A DNA stretch of 64,000 nucleotides from an uncultured Methylococcaceae bacterium (lineage in GTDB: Bacteria; Pseudomonadota; Gammaproteobacteria; Methylococcales; Methylococcaceae), in the NCBI GenBank assembly GCA_903859815.1, contig CAIOOA010000228.1:19609-83608 (forward strand), given 5' to 3'. Under the pieces are notes generated by a model. The model saw only the letters and a list, made by a program, of their open reading frames with translations. It did no database searches and was not told the DNA's origin. This document shows positions 1 through 7,761 of the stretch, piece after piece (within the stretch, counting starts at the first letter, position 1; each line of letters begins with the position of its first letter). The translations under genes were made by a program, and so were the position numbers.

Positions 1-533
1 CCTCCCATGCCTCTTGGGCCCGCCGACTTGCCAACGGCTTCTACAACCGATTTGCCAGTTTGATGACTGGCTATCGAATAAAGGACTTGACCTCAGGATT
101 CAGGGCGGTACGCGCACAACGTTTCCGCAAGTTTATTTATTTATTGCCGAATGGTTTTTCTTATCCAACCACTAGCACCATGGCTTTCTTCCGTGCCGGC
201 TTCCCGGTCACCTATGTCCCCATACAAGCCGGCAAAAGAAAAGGCAAAAGTAAAATCAAATTAATGCGGGACGGGGCGAGGTTTTTTATGATAATCCTAA
301 AAATTGGCGCTTTGTTTTCGCCTATGCGCTTGTTTATTCCGCTAAGTTTTTTTCTGTTTAGTTCGGGCATGGGGCTGTATGCCTACAACTATTATACGCA
401 AGGCCGGTTTACCAATATGAGCCTGTTTTTGTTGATGTCAGCCCTGTTTACGCTGCTCATCGGGTTGTTGTCCGAGCAAATTTCATCTTTGCATTATAGG
501 GGCATTGAAGGCAGCGGGGAAGACCATTCATGA
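1..533 (+). CDS. GT2-family glycosyltransferase, C-terminal part (5' end outside window)
   Basis: The reading frame is open from the first bases of the window, so the gene starts upstream; the TTG/ATG at 60-65 are internal. The visible part contains the stretch Asp-Leu-Thr-Ser-Gly-Phe-Arg typical of the dolichol-phosphate-mannose synthase/ArnC-like branch of GT2, followed by a positively charged segment rich in Lys and two hydrophobic segments (about residues 100-120 and 135-150 of the visible part) that would be C-terminal membrane helices. Such enzymes transfer a sugar from a nucleotide donor to a polyprenyl phosphate or lipid acceptor at the inner membrane. Its stop overlaps the start of the next gene (ATGA at 530-533), indicating translational coupling within the surface polysaccharide operon. 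The exact substrate cannot be told. Confidence 0.85.
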   Translation, partial: SHASWARRLANGFYNRFASLMTGYRIKDLTSGFRAVRAQRFRKFIYLLPNGFSYPTTSTMAFFRAGFPVTYVPIQAGKRKGKSKIKLMRDGARFFMIILKIGALFSPMRLFIPLSFFLFSSGMGLYAYNYYTQGRFTNMSLFLLMSALFTLLIGLLSEQISSLHYRGIEGSGEDHS

Positions 534-1615
534 TCCATGTCGTGATCGGAACCAAAGCCCAACTTATCAAAATGGCCCCGGTATTGAAGGCGTTACAAAA
601 TAATGGATTACCCTATCGATTTGTCTCTACCGGACAGCACAGGGAAACCATGGACGACATACTCGACAATTTCAAACTAGATGGGCCAGATTACCGACTT
701 TATTCCGGTAGAGACATAACCTCCATAATGGCTATGGCAGTATGGTCAATTCGCATCCTTTGGAAAACGCTAACCCGTCGCCATGAAATATTTGGCGACG
801 ACCATAATGGGATTGTACTGGTTCACGGTGATACTTTTTCAACACTATTGGGCGCTTTGATGGCTAGGTTTGCAGGGCTTAAGCTGGGGCATGTGGAATC
901 GGGACTGCGTTCATTCAATTTATGCCATCCTTTCCCTGAAGAAATCATTCGGTTACTGACTTTTCGTCTCGCCCATTATTTTTTTTGCCCAGGGCCATGG
1001 GCGCTCTCCAATCTAGTCACCTACCCCGGCATCAAAATCGACACAGGTGGCAATACTTTAGCCGATGCGATAAAGTACGCATTGGACGCTAATGGGATTG
1101 AGCCAGTGGCTTTCCCTGATAGGCCATTTGGTGTTGTCACCCTCCACCGATTCGAAAACATATTTTCCCACTCAACCCTGGAAAAAGTCGTTGACATTGT
1201 TGAGCGCATCAGTCAAAACCATTATCTTTTATTTATACTGCACAAACCCACTGAAAATAAATTACGGGAGTTTGGACTTTACCAACGTTTAGCCCAACTC
1301 GAAAATGTCGAGTTGCGTCAGCGTTATGATTTCTTTCGCTTCATTCGCTTGATTGGATCGGCTGCTTTTATCGTCAGCGATGGCGGCAGCAATCAAGAAG
1401 AATGTTATTACTTAGGAAAACCGGTCATTTTACTGAGAAAGGCCACAGAACGACGAGAAGGACTTGGGGAGAACTGTTTGTTAAGTTCTTACAATTATGA
1501 ATTATTTGACCAATTTTTGGCAAACATTAGCAGCTATAACCGCTCCCCCCAAGCCTGGCAAAATTCCCCCTCTCAAATTATCGCTGAGACATGCCGTCAA
1601 TTTGCTCAAAGCTGA
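530..1615 (+). CDS. UDP-N-acetylglucosamine 2-epimerase family protein
   Basis: A 361-residue protein of the WecB/NeuC fold. It begins with the Val-Ile-Gly-Thr-Lys-Ala phosphate-binding turn (WecB usually has GTRPE here), has the HGDT motif near residue 103 and HVESGLRS near 121, and a C-terminal half with the SDGGSNQEE substrate-binding segment (around residue 285) and TLHR. WecB enzymes interconvert UDP-GlcNAc and UDP-ManNAc; the altered N-terminal motif means this branch may act on another UDP-sugar or be a glycosyltransferase-like relative. It overlaps the upstream GT2 by 4 bases (ATGA), so both are probably one operon. The family assignment is firm and the exact reaction is inferred. Confidence 0.8.
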   Translation: MIHVVIGTKAQLIKMAPVLKALQNNGLPYRFVSTGQHRETMDDILDNFKLDGPDYRLYSGRDITSIMAMAVWSIRILWKTLTRRHEIFGDDHNGIVLVHGDTFSTLLGALMARFAGLKLGHVESGLRSFNLCHPFPEEIIRLLTFRLAHYFFCPGPWALSNLVTYPGIKIDTGGNTLADAIKYALDANGIEPVAFPDRPFGVVTLHRFENIFSHSTLEKVVDIVERISQNHYLLFILHKPTENKLREFGLYQRLAQLENVELRQRYDFFRFIRLIGSAAFIVSDGGSNQEECYYLGKPVILLRKATERREGLGENCLLSSYNYELFDQFLANISSYNRSPQAWQNSPSQIIAETCRQFAQS

Positions 1616-1665
1616 AGCCGTTTTGAGCTTTTCATTCTTCGTGTTAGGCAAATAGTTTTAGCTCT

Positions 1666-1959
1666 GTGATATTCTTCACCAATGAAACTATTTTAGTTTA
1701 TAAATATCCCCGTTTGAGTCGGGAGGAGATGCAGAAAATGTTGAACTTTACCTATGGCGATCTCAAACAAACACGATTCTATCAAGACGTTTTTGGCGAA
1801 GGCAAACTGGAGGAAGCTCGTGCTTTGGTTACGCGCCAATTGACTCGGCGCTTCGGGCCACTATCCGCAGACCAAGCCCTTCGTCTCCACGCCCTCAACT
1901 TGGAACAGGTCGAAATTTTGGCAGAAGCTTTGTTGGATTTCACCTGTGTTGAAGATTAG
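1666..1959 (+). pseudogene. C-terminal remnant of a DUF2887 (PD-(D/E)XK-like) gene
   Basis: The 97 residues match the last third of the intact DUF2887 protein at 6845-7714: the ETILVYK...LSREE segment, the LKQTRFY.DVF.EG segment, and the C-terminal RRxGPL region. The N-terminal nuclease-like half is missing. The start of the frame has no recognisable ribosome binding site. I read this as a decayed copy left by recombination, one of three DUF2887 copies in the first 8 kb. DUF2887 proteins are grouped with Rpn-type PD-(D/E)XK proteins; this remnant lacks the presumed catalytic Glu-x-Gln. Confidence 0.7.
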
Positions 1960-1964
1960 GAAAA

Positions 1965-2348
1965 ATGGCTAGTCAGCCAGCAACATTAAAGCTCAAGGCC
2001 ATGCAAAAACAGTTCAGCCAAATCAGCGTCCCACCGGGACACCAAGTCATCCTGCGAGGCATTGATTGGCAGCATTTTGAATCGCTGCTGGAAGAGTCTG
2101 GCGAACACCGCACAACCCGGTTTGCCTACCACGTTGGAAATTTGGAAATCATGTCGCCGCTCGCCGCACACGAAGATTACAAATCAATTATTCGAAACAT
2201 CATAGAGATTCTACTTGAAGAGCTAAATTTGGAATTTAGAGCCTTAGGTTCCACTACGCTCAAGAATGACCTCGTTTCACAAGCGGTGGAACCCGACGAA
2301 TGCTTTTACATACAAATTGAAGCGAATGAGAGAATCGACAAAACGTGA
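1965..2348 (+). pseudogene. Uma2-family (DUF820) endonuclease-like gene, truncated
   Basis: The 127-residue product has the N-terminal half of Uma2 proteins: the ...HQVILRGIDW..FE.LLEE region, R.AYH.G.LEIMSPL..HE (residues about 43-68) and the EPDECFYI strand near residue 110. Uma2 proteins are normally about 190-220 residues and end with a PDLxxEV..S core that carries part of the PD-(D/E)XK active site; here the frame stops before that. The stop (TGA 2346-2348) overlaps the GTG start of the wzm-like permease (2345), so the truncation point coincides with the start of the export gene. An active nuclease is unlikely. Confidence 0.7.
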
Positions 2349-3175
2349 ACACCCAACACGAAATCATAATCACCAGTGAAAAATCGGCCCGTGTCTTCTG
2401 GGGCGAGCTTTGGGAATACCGCGACCTCTTCTATTTTTTAGCTTGGCGCGACTTCAAGGTACGCTACAAACAAACCGTCATTGGGGTGGCCTGGGCTGTC
2501 ATACGCCCTCTTATCACTATGATTGTATTTACAATTCTGTTCAGCCGCATAGCCAAGCTTCCCACAGAAGGCGGCGCGCCCTACCCAATACTCGTCTTTG
2601 CGGCTATGCTGCCTTGGTATTTTTTCTCGTCCACACTCCAAGAAAGTAGCCAGTCATTAATCAACAGTGCCAGCATGATTAGCAAAGTGTATTTCCCCCG
2701 GGTTATTATTCCAGTGAGTACAGTTTTTGTGAATGCGGTGGATTTTCTAATTTCCTTGCTTATTTTATTTTTATTAATGGCATTCTTGAAATTTACTCCA
2801 ACCTCCAAATTGATATGGCTGCCATTATTTTTTTTCCAAGCCACTTTAATTTCGATTGGCACAGGGCTATGGTTGTCCGCATTGAATGTCAGTTACCGGG
2901 ATTTTCGCTATGTCGTTCCGTTTATTCTTCAACTTGGCCTATACATTTCCCCAGTGGGTTTTAGCAGCAACTTAGTCCCCGAAGAGTGGCGTCTTGCCTA
3001 TGCATTGAACCCGATGGTAGGAGTCATTGATGGCTTCCGTTGGAGCTTATTGGACGATACCGTGATAATCCACTGGCCTAGTTTCAGGATTTCTTTGGCA
3101 GTCACCTTCTTGTTTTTTGTCAGCGGCTTGTGGTATTTTCAAAAGGTGGAGCAACGCTTTGCCGACGTAATTTAA
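2345..3175 (+). CDS. wzm: ABC-2 type polysaccharide export permease (Wzm-like)
   Basis: A 276-residue integral membrane protein of the TagG/KpsM/Wzm family. It has the amphipathic N-terminal segment RDLFYFLAWRDFKVRYKQT followed by about six hydrophobic helices, and the family-typical NP(M)xG(V/I)IDGFRW segment before the last helix. With the Wzt ATPase it would export lipid-linked O-polysaccharide across the inner membrane. GTG start at 2345, overlapping the stop of the truncated Uma2 gene. In most genomes wzt follows wzm directly; here the intact wzt is at 7762, about 4.6 kb away, with accessory modules and wzt fragments between. Confidence 0.92.
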   Translation: MNTQHEIIITSEKSARVFWGELWEYRDLFYFLAWRDFKVRYKQTVIGVAWAVIRPLITMIVFTILFSRIAKLPTEGGAPYPILVFAAMLPWYFFSSTLQESSQSLINSASMISKVYFPRVIIPVSTVFVNAVDFLISLLILFLLMAFLKFTPTSKLIWLPLFFFQATLISIGTGLWLSALNVSYRDFRYVVPFILQLGLYISPVGFSSNLVPEEWRLAYALNPMVGVIDGFRWSLLDDTVIIHWPSFRISLAVTFLFFVSGLWYFQKVEQRFADVI

Positions 3176-3229
3176 GGCATCTAAAATCCCCGATTCATTC
3201 CGGTCATTACTCAATAAGTGAGATACCCC

Positions 3230-3514
3230 ATGAGACTTTCCGATCAGGAACTAACAACCATCCGCAAGGAACTCAGAGAAGCCGACTCTAACGGGAAAAT
3301 TTTTTTATTTGGCTCACGCACCGACGACACAAGAAAAGGGGGTGACATCGATATATTTTTTGAAACCTCAGTACCCATGGATTTGAAGTCACAATTATTG
3401 CTGCAATATAAAATCAGCCATCTATGCGAGACTAAAGTAGATATGATTATCAAAGCATGGCAACAACCTGAGAAATCAATTTATGCCATTGCGAGACAGG
3501 GTCTACGACTTTGA
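3230..3514 (+). CDS. MNT-type minimal nucleotidyltransferase (MntA-like antitoxin), orphan
   Basis: A protein of about 94 residues with the nucleotidyltransferase signature GSRTDD...GGDIDIFFE (about residues 26-41), where Gly-Ser and the two Asp of the DxD-like motif bind NTP and metal. The ATG at 3230 was chosen because three other MNT proteins in this window also begin Met-Arg-Leu; a GTG at 3218 is possible. MNT proteins usually sit next to a HEPN toxin and neutralise it by AMPylation. No HEPN gene adjoins this one, so it looks like an orphan antitoxin left by module loss. It sits between wzm and the acetyltransferase. Confidence 0.75.
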   Translation: MRLSDQELTTIRKELREADSNGKIFLFGSRTDDTRKGGDIDIFFETSVPMDLKSQLLLQYKISHLCETKVDMIIKAWQQPEKSIYAIARQGLRL

Positions 3515-3587
3515 AAATGGAAATTAGTATATTATCGTCTTCCCTTTTGGCTTGCTCCAAAAGGTTTCCTTCAAGAAAGTTGAATTT

Positions 3588-4262
3588 ATGAGTAAAAAAT
3601 TAGTCATCATTGGTGATAGCGCTTTTGCGGAAATTGCCTATGAATATTTCACCTATGATTCAGAATACACTGTGGTGGGTTTTAGCGTAGAATCGGCTTA
3701 TCTCAAGAAAGAGTCTTTGTTCAATCTTCCAGTCGTTGCTTTTGAAACAATAGAACACCATTTCCCCCCCTCCGAAGTGGATTTCTACGCGGCACTGGTT
3801 TACACCCAACTGAATGGCTTACGCACCCGTCTTTATCTTGCTGCTAAAGCTAAGGGCTATCGCCCCGCCAGCTATATCAGCAGTCGCGCTTTTGTTTGGA
3901 AAAATGTCATGCTGGGGGAACATTGCTTTATTTTTGAAGACAATACAGTCCAACCCTTCGTTGCTATTGGAAACAATGTCGTGCTTTGGAGTGGAAATCA
4001 TATCGGACACCACAGTATCATCGCTGACAATTGCTTTATCTCATCCCATGTGGTCATTTCCGGCTTCTGTAATATTGGACACAACACGTTCTTGGGCGTA
4101 AACTCTACCGTGTCCAACAACGTGAGAATCGGTGAAGATAACTGGATTGGTTTAGGGGTTACCATTGTTCATGATACTGAACCAAATACCTTATATAAAG
4201 GGGTTCAACCGGAACCGGCAAAAGTGTCCGCACGTCGTTTTTTCAAACTTCTTGATGAATGA
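3588..4262 (+). CDS. Sugar O-/N-acyltransferase, NeuD/PglD-like, left-handed beta-helix
   Basis: About 224 residues. The N-terminal 80 residues form a PglD/NeuD-type Rossmann-like domain (VIIGDSAFAEIAYEYF), followed by hexapeptide repeats ([LIV]-G-x4, about residues 100-205) of the left-handed beta-helix acyltransferases, including the GHH and VVISG turns. It would transfer an acetyl group from acetyl-CoA to a sugar of the polysaccharide or its nucleotide precursor. ATG 3588 begins MSKKLVIIGD, matching family starts; an upstream frame extension from 3552 is not needed. Its last codons and stop (gatgaatga) form the left part of an 18-bp leader shared with the second DUF2887 module (4254-4271 = 6806-6823). 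Confidence 0.85.
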   Translation: MSKKLVIIGDSAFAEIAYEYFTYDSEYTVVGFSVESAYLKKESLFNLPVVAFETIEHHFPPSEVDFYAALVYTQLNGLRTRLYLAAKAKGYRPASYISSRAFVWKNVMLGEHCFIFEDNTVQPFVAIGNNVVLWSGNHIGHHSIIADNCFISSHVVISGFCNIGHNTFLGVNSTVSNNVRIGEDNWIGLGVTIVHDTEPNTLYKGVQPEPAKVSARRFFKLLDE

Positions 4263-4292
4263 TTGGCTCAATGCCCCTCACACCAAGCAACC

Positions 4293-4591
4293 ATGAAAAC
4301 CGACAGCCTGTTTTATCGCTTGTTTCAGCGCATACCCGGCTTGCCTCTGGAGTTGGCGGGATTAAATTATTCGGCTGAAGGCTATGTCTTCCGCTCCGAA
4401 GAGATTAAGCAGACCGCCCTTCGTTTGGATGGCGTTCAGATTCCTCCAAAGAAGAGCAATGAGCGCCCCTATGTATTCATCGAAGCGCAGATACAACCCG
4501 ACGAAGGGTTTTATTCGCGGTTCTTCAGCGAGATATTTCTGTATCGAAACGATTTTAGTATACAAGCTGCCTAGACTGACCAGAGAGGAGA
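4293..4591 (+). pseudogene. DUF2887 gene with internal deletion, fused to a wzt fragment
   Basis: The first 80 codons after ATG 4293 (MKTDSLFYRLFQRIPG...) are close to the intact copy at 6845, up to the SEIFLY segment. The sequence then jumps directly to the region encoding ETILVYK...REEI, deleting the central part (about 260 bp in the intact copy) and shifting frame. At 4591/4592 it changes abruptly into wzt sequence. An 18-bp leader (4254-4271) preceding it is identical to that of the intact DUF2887 gene. This is a recombination relic, not a working gene. Confidence 0.75.
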
Positions 4592-4857
4592 TTAAGGCAT
4601 TCTGCAATCGGCTATTGCATCCTTTCTCGGCTAGGCTCAAAATGAACACCAAGGAGGAATTTTGGGCGTTGAAGGACATCGACTTTGAAATCCAGCAAGG
4701 CGACCGAGTTGGGATCATAGGCCGCAATGGTGCTGGTAAATCAACGCTGCTGAAAATCTTAAGCCGTATCATCAAATCCACCACTGGCAAAGTCCACTAA
4801 AAGGCTAGGTGGCGAGTTTGCTGGAAGTGGTCACTGGTTTTCATTCGAAAATGGTCT
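4592..4857 (+). pseudogene. wzt fragment A (5' region of the export ATPase gene, no start)
   Basis: Matches bases about 117-380 of the intact wzt at 7762. It includes the linker, the Walker A region (GRNGAGKST) and the KVH segment, where a small deletion creates a TAA stop (4798-4800). The left end joins a DUF2887 fragment; the right end fades into unrelated sequence upstream of the antitoxin gene. The GTCCACTAA change is shared with fragment B, so A and B descend from one already damaged copy. Confidence 0.8.
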
Positions 4858-4894
4858 GATATATTACTTATCCGATATTAAAAGGTATGTGACA

Positions 4895-5176
4895 ATGCAA
4901 TTTTACACATCGAAACAGGCTTCCGCTGACTTAGATCGAGTAATTGCCCGTGCGGTATATGACCAAGAAGAAGCCGCGATTGTATCGGATATAGGAACTG
5001 TTTTCCTAGTTCCGCAAGAGGAATTTGACTCTATGCGTGAGTCACTGCGGTTAATGAGTGATCGGCGTTCTTTCAATGCCCTGTTAGAAGGGCATAGCCA
5101 GCGTGATGCGGGAGGGGTATCCGATTATCCAACCGTAGAACAGATATTTTATGATTTACAAGATACGCATTCTTGA
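4895..5176 (+). CDS. Phd/YefM-family antitoxin
   Basis: About 93 residues; begins MQFYTSKQASADLDRVIARA, the typical N-terminal DNA-binding fold of Phd/YefM antitoxins, with V.D.GTVFLVP.EEFDSMRESL in the middle (the usual ILxxEEYExLxET region). The ATG at 4895 is preceded by AAAGG at 4881-4885 and was preferred to the GTG at 4889. It would bind and neutralise the toxin encoded by the overlapping downstream gene and repress their shared promoter. The pair sits between wzt fragments A and B. Confidence 0.8.
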   Translation: MQFYTSKQASADLDRVIARAVYDQEEAAIVSDIGTVFLVPQEEFDSMRESLRLMSDRRSFNALLEGHSQRDAGGVSDYPTVEQIFYDLQDTHS

Positions 5177-5420
5177 AAATGCTCAGGAGGATTTGGATTG
5201 GTTACGCAAAAATGACAAGACCAGTTATTTAAAATGCTTCGATCTTGTTAGGGAAATCATGAATAATCCCCGGAGCGGAACGGGAAAACCGGAGCGGTTG
5301 CGTTACTTTGAGAAAGAAGTTTATTCCAGAAGAGTGAACCATAAAGATCGGCTAATTTACACGATATATGAATCATTACAAGAAATTGATATTTCCTCTT
5401 TTAGAGGACATTACGACTAA
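5151..5420 (+). CDS. Txe/YoeB-family mRNA interferase toxin
   Basis: An 89-residue RelE-fold protein: I.ILE.A.EDLDWLRKND at the N-terminus, NP.SGTGKPE.LR...E.YSRRVN.KDRLIYTIY in the core and a terminal SFRGHYD, close to the CxxHY end of YoeB proteins. YoeB toxins bind the ribosome and cut mRNA at the A site. It overlaps the antitoxin gene by 26 bases. Its TAA (5418-5420) is 3 bases before the ATG of wzt fragment B (5424), so toxin and wzt fragment are arranged as if translationally coupled. Confidence 0.85.
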   Translation: MIYKIRILENAQEDLDWLRKNDKTSYLKCFDLVREIMNNPRSGTGKPERLRYFEKEVYSRRVNHKDRLIYTIYESLQEIDISSFRGHYD

Positions 5421-5423
5421 ACA

Positions 5424-5817
5424 ATGACCACCGTCATCCGCGTTGAAAACCTAGGCAAGAAATACCTGATCCGGCACGAACAGCAGGGGCATCGATTTCG
5501 TTTTGACAGCTTAAGCGAGTCGCTTGCCAACGGCGGTAAGGCATTCTGCAATCGGCTATTGCATCCTTTCTCGGCTAGGCCCAAAATGAACGCCAAAAGG
5601 GGTTTTGGGCGTTGAAGGACATCGACTTTGAAATCCAGCAAGGCGACCGAGTTGGGATCATAGGCCGCAATGGTGCTGGTAAATCAACGCTACTGAAAAT
5701 ATTAAGCCGTATCACCAAACCTACCACTGGCAAAGTCCACTAAATGGCCAGGTGGCGAGCTTGTTGGAAGTTGGCACAGGATTTCACCCCGAATTGACCG
5801 GGCTGGAGAATTTTTTC
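5424..5817 (+). pseudogene. wzt fragment B (start codon and first ~395 bases of wzt, broken)
   Basis: Starts with ATG-ACC and follows the intact wzt at 7762 almost base for base for about 395 bases, ending at the ENIF segment. It contains a one-base deletion near 5601 (frameshift after about 60 codons) and the same GTCCACTAA damage as fragment A (5736-5744). It cannot make a full ATPase. It lies directly after the YoeB-like toxin and before the MNT-HEPN pair. Confidence 0.85.
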
Positions 5818-5830
5818 TGAGATCATTAAG

Positions 5831-6118
5831 ATGCGTTTAACCGAACAGCAAAGAAACATTATTCGCGAGGCGGGACTTTACCACTTTGGTGTAGTGCCGT
5901 ATCTTTTTGGTTCGCGTTTGAACGACGCAGAGCGAGGCGGCGATATTGACCTTTTCATTCCGGGGGCTTGGTCTGCTAAAGAAGCTGTTCCTAGACGTTT
6001 GCTCTTTTGCTTGGAACTGCGTCGTCGCTTGGGAGACCAAAAAATTGATGTAGTGGTTGAACATAAAACGCCTTCCTCTATCCATGTTTGGGCAAGGCAG
6101 AACGGAGTGCCTGTGTGA
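5831..6118 (+). CDS. MNT-type nucleotidyltransferase antitoxin (MntA-like)
   Basis: A 95-residue minimal nucleotidyltransferase beginning MRLTEQQRN, with LFGSRLNDAERGGDIDLF at about residues 27-44 and the third acidic strand DQKIDVVVEH near residue 75, the canonical layout of MNT antitoxins. Such proteins AMPylate the HEPN toxin next to the active site. It overlaps the following HEPN gene (GTG 6115 / TGA 6116-6118), as expected of an MNT-HEPN operon. The left edge of the module abuts wzt fragment B. Confidence 0.85.
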   Translation: MRLTEQQRNIIREAGLYHFGVVPYLFGSRLNDAERGGDIDLFIPGAWSAKEAVPRRLLFCLELRRRLGDQKIDVVVEHKTPSSIHVWARQNGVPV

Positions 6119-6582
6119 GACCCTTGGATGACCTATTTAAGGAATGCGACCTGCATCTATTGGCTCTTCGAGAAGCCATGCAGCGCTGCCCTCATCCTAT
6201 GACGGTAGGCCACTTTGCCACGAGAAACCCTGATTTGATTGGAGCACTAGATCAATTCGCCTACCGCTTCGCCAAGCTTCAGGACACCATGAGTGTTAAG
6301 TTGTTTCGTCGATTTGCGCTTGATGTACTGCATGAACCCGTTGAGTCGCTCCCCGTCATTGACATTCTGAATCTACTGGAGAAATACCGCTACCTACCGT
6401 CTGCCTTGCGTTGGCAGGAAATAAGGGAAGTCCGCAATCAGATAACCCACGAATACTGCCTTGAACCCGACGAATTAATCGAGACGCTTGAATTTGCTTT
6501 TGGCATGGTTACCGAAATGTCCGAAATAGTTGACGTGCTGAAACATGGCTTATCAGCCTCGCACCATAAACATAAGCAATGA
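6115..6582 (+). CDS. HEPN-domain toxin (HepT-like)
   Basis: About 155 residues, mostly helical, with the FAKLQDTMSVKLFRRF segment of HEPN proteins and an intact RNase motif R-x4-H-x-Y at R107-H112-Y114 (RNQITHEY). HEPN toxins of this kind cut RNA or tRNA ends and are silenced by the MNT partner. GTG at 6115 was chosen because it gives a 4-base overlap with the MNT stop; a TTG at 6088 is also possible. Its TGA (6580-6582) overlaps the ATG of wzt fragment C (6579). All visible catalytic residues are present, so the pair may be active. Confidence 0.85.
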   Translation: MRPLDDLFKECDLHLLALREAMQRCPHPMTVGHFATRNPDLIGALDQFAYRFAKLQDTMSVKLFRRFALDVLHEPVESLPVIDILNLLEKYRYLPSALRWQEIREVRNQITHEYCLEPDELIETLEFAFGMVTEMSEIVDVLKHGLSASHHKHKQ

Positions 6583-6808
6583 CCACCGTTATCCGCGCTG
6601 AAAACCTAGGCAAGAAATACCTGATCCGGCACGAGCAACAAGGTCAGCGGTTTCGTTATAACAGCTTAAGCGAATCGCTTGCTAACAGCGGCAAGGCATT
6701 TTGCAAACGGCTATTGCATCCTTTCTCGGCTAAGTCCACAATGGATGCCAAGGAGGAATTTTGGCTTTGAAGGACATCACCATGAAATCCAGCAAGGCGA
6801 GCGGTGAT
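6579..6808 (+). pseudogene. wzt fragment C (start codon and first ~230 bases of wzt, broken)
   Basis: Begins ATG-ACC inside the HEPN stop codon and follows wzt for about 230 bases with scattered substitutions. A short deletion near 6765 shifts the frame, giving a 63-residue product at most. It ends at gcgagcggtgatg, where the 18-bp leader of the DUF2887 module begins (6806). It lacks the damage shared by A and B, so it is an independent copy. Confidence 0.85.
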
Positions 6809-6844
6809 GAATGATTGGCTCAAAACCCTTGGCATCACGCCAGC

Positions 6845-7714
6845 ATGAAAACCGACAGTCTATTTTACCGCTTGTTTCAGCGCATACCCGGTTTGCCCCT
6901 AGAATTGGCTGGTTTGGACTATGCGGCGGAAGGCTATGTGTTTCGTTCAGAAGAAATCAAGCAGACCGCCTTCCGGTTGGATGGCGTTCTGATTCCTCCA
7001 AAGAAGAGCAATGATCGCCCCTATGTATTCATTGAAGCTCAGATACAACCCGACGAAGGGTTTTATTCACGGTTCTTCAGCGAGATATTTCTGTACTTGC
7101 GGCAGTACAACCCTCCGCACCCGTGGCAAGCGGTGGTCATCTACCCGGATCGCACGGCGGAAAAACCCGCAGGGCATTTCGCTGACCTCCTGCAATTGCC
7201 GGGAGTTCACCGGGTTTATTTGGAAGACTTGGCAGGGGTTGACCGATGCTCACCCTCCTTAAACCTAATCATGCTGGCGATTTGCCCACCCATACAGGCA
7301 CCTGAACTAGTCCGACAAACGCTAGCGCGGACAGACCCATTACCCGTTGCCAGGGACGAATGGCTGGATTTTATCGAAACCATATTGGTCTACAAATTTC
7401 CCCAACTGAGCAGAGAGGAGATCAAACAGATGATCGGCTTGCAAGACATCGAACTCAAACAAACCCGCTTTTACCGCGATGTGTTTAGCGAAGGAGAGCA
7501 GGAAGGCTTGGAGAAAGGCTTGGTAAAAGGCCTGGAGCAAGGCGAGTTGGCCATAGTGCTTAGAGTGCTGCAACGCCGCCTCGGCCCACTGCCTGAAACC
7601 TTGCGGGAGCGGCTAGGCCAACTCGAACGTCCACGAATCGAAGCCCTAAGCGATATTATGCTTGATTTGCCCAGTGTGGTTGAATTAAGTGCATGGCTGG
7701 AAAGGATGGGGTAA
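6845..7714 (+). CDS. DUF2887 family protein (Rpn/PD-(D/E)XK nuclease-like), intact
   Basis: A 289-residue protein starting MKTDSLFYRLFQRIPG, the standard start of this family, followed by Asp in LDGVLIPP and the FIEAQIQ strand with Glu64-x-Gln66, a variant of the PD-(D/E)XK active site. The C-terminal third (DIELKQTRFYRDVFSEG...RRLGPLPETLRERL) resembles the DUF4351-like tail of Rpn proteins. Some Rpn proteins promote recombination in E. coli; the role of DUF2887 is not established. A TTG at 6815 would extend the frame by 10 codons. The gene lies between wzt fragment C and intact wzt; two damaged copies lie at 1666 and 4293. Confidence 0.8.
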   Translation: MKTDSLFYRLFQRIPGLPLELAGLDYAAEGYVFRSEEIKQTAFRLDGVLIPPKKSNDRPYVFIEAQIQPDEGFYSRFFSEIFLYLRQYNPPHPWQAVVIYPDRTAEKPAGHFADLLQLPGVHRVYLEDLAGVDRCSPSLNLIMLAICPPIQAPELVRQTLARTDPLPVARDEWLDFIETILVYKFPQLSREEIKQMIGLQDIELKQTRFYRDVFSEGEQEGLEKGLVKGLEQGELAIVLRVLQRRLGPLPETLRERLGQLERPRIEALSDIMLDLPSVVELSAWLERMG

Positions 7715-7761
7715 TATGCCCCGATTAAAGATTCCCCCTCTTTTTGATTTTTGCATAGCCC

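Noticed and set aside
4384..4800. 138-codon frame as a real short ABC ATPase
   Set aside because: It joins an out-of-frame DUF2887 segment to a truncated wzt piece with a stop after KVH; it lacks the signature and Walker B motifs.
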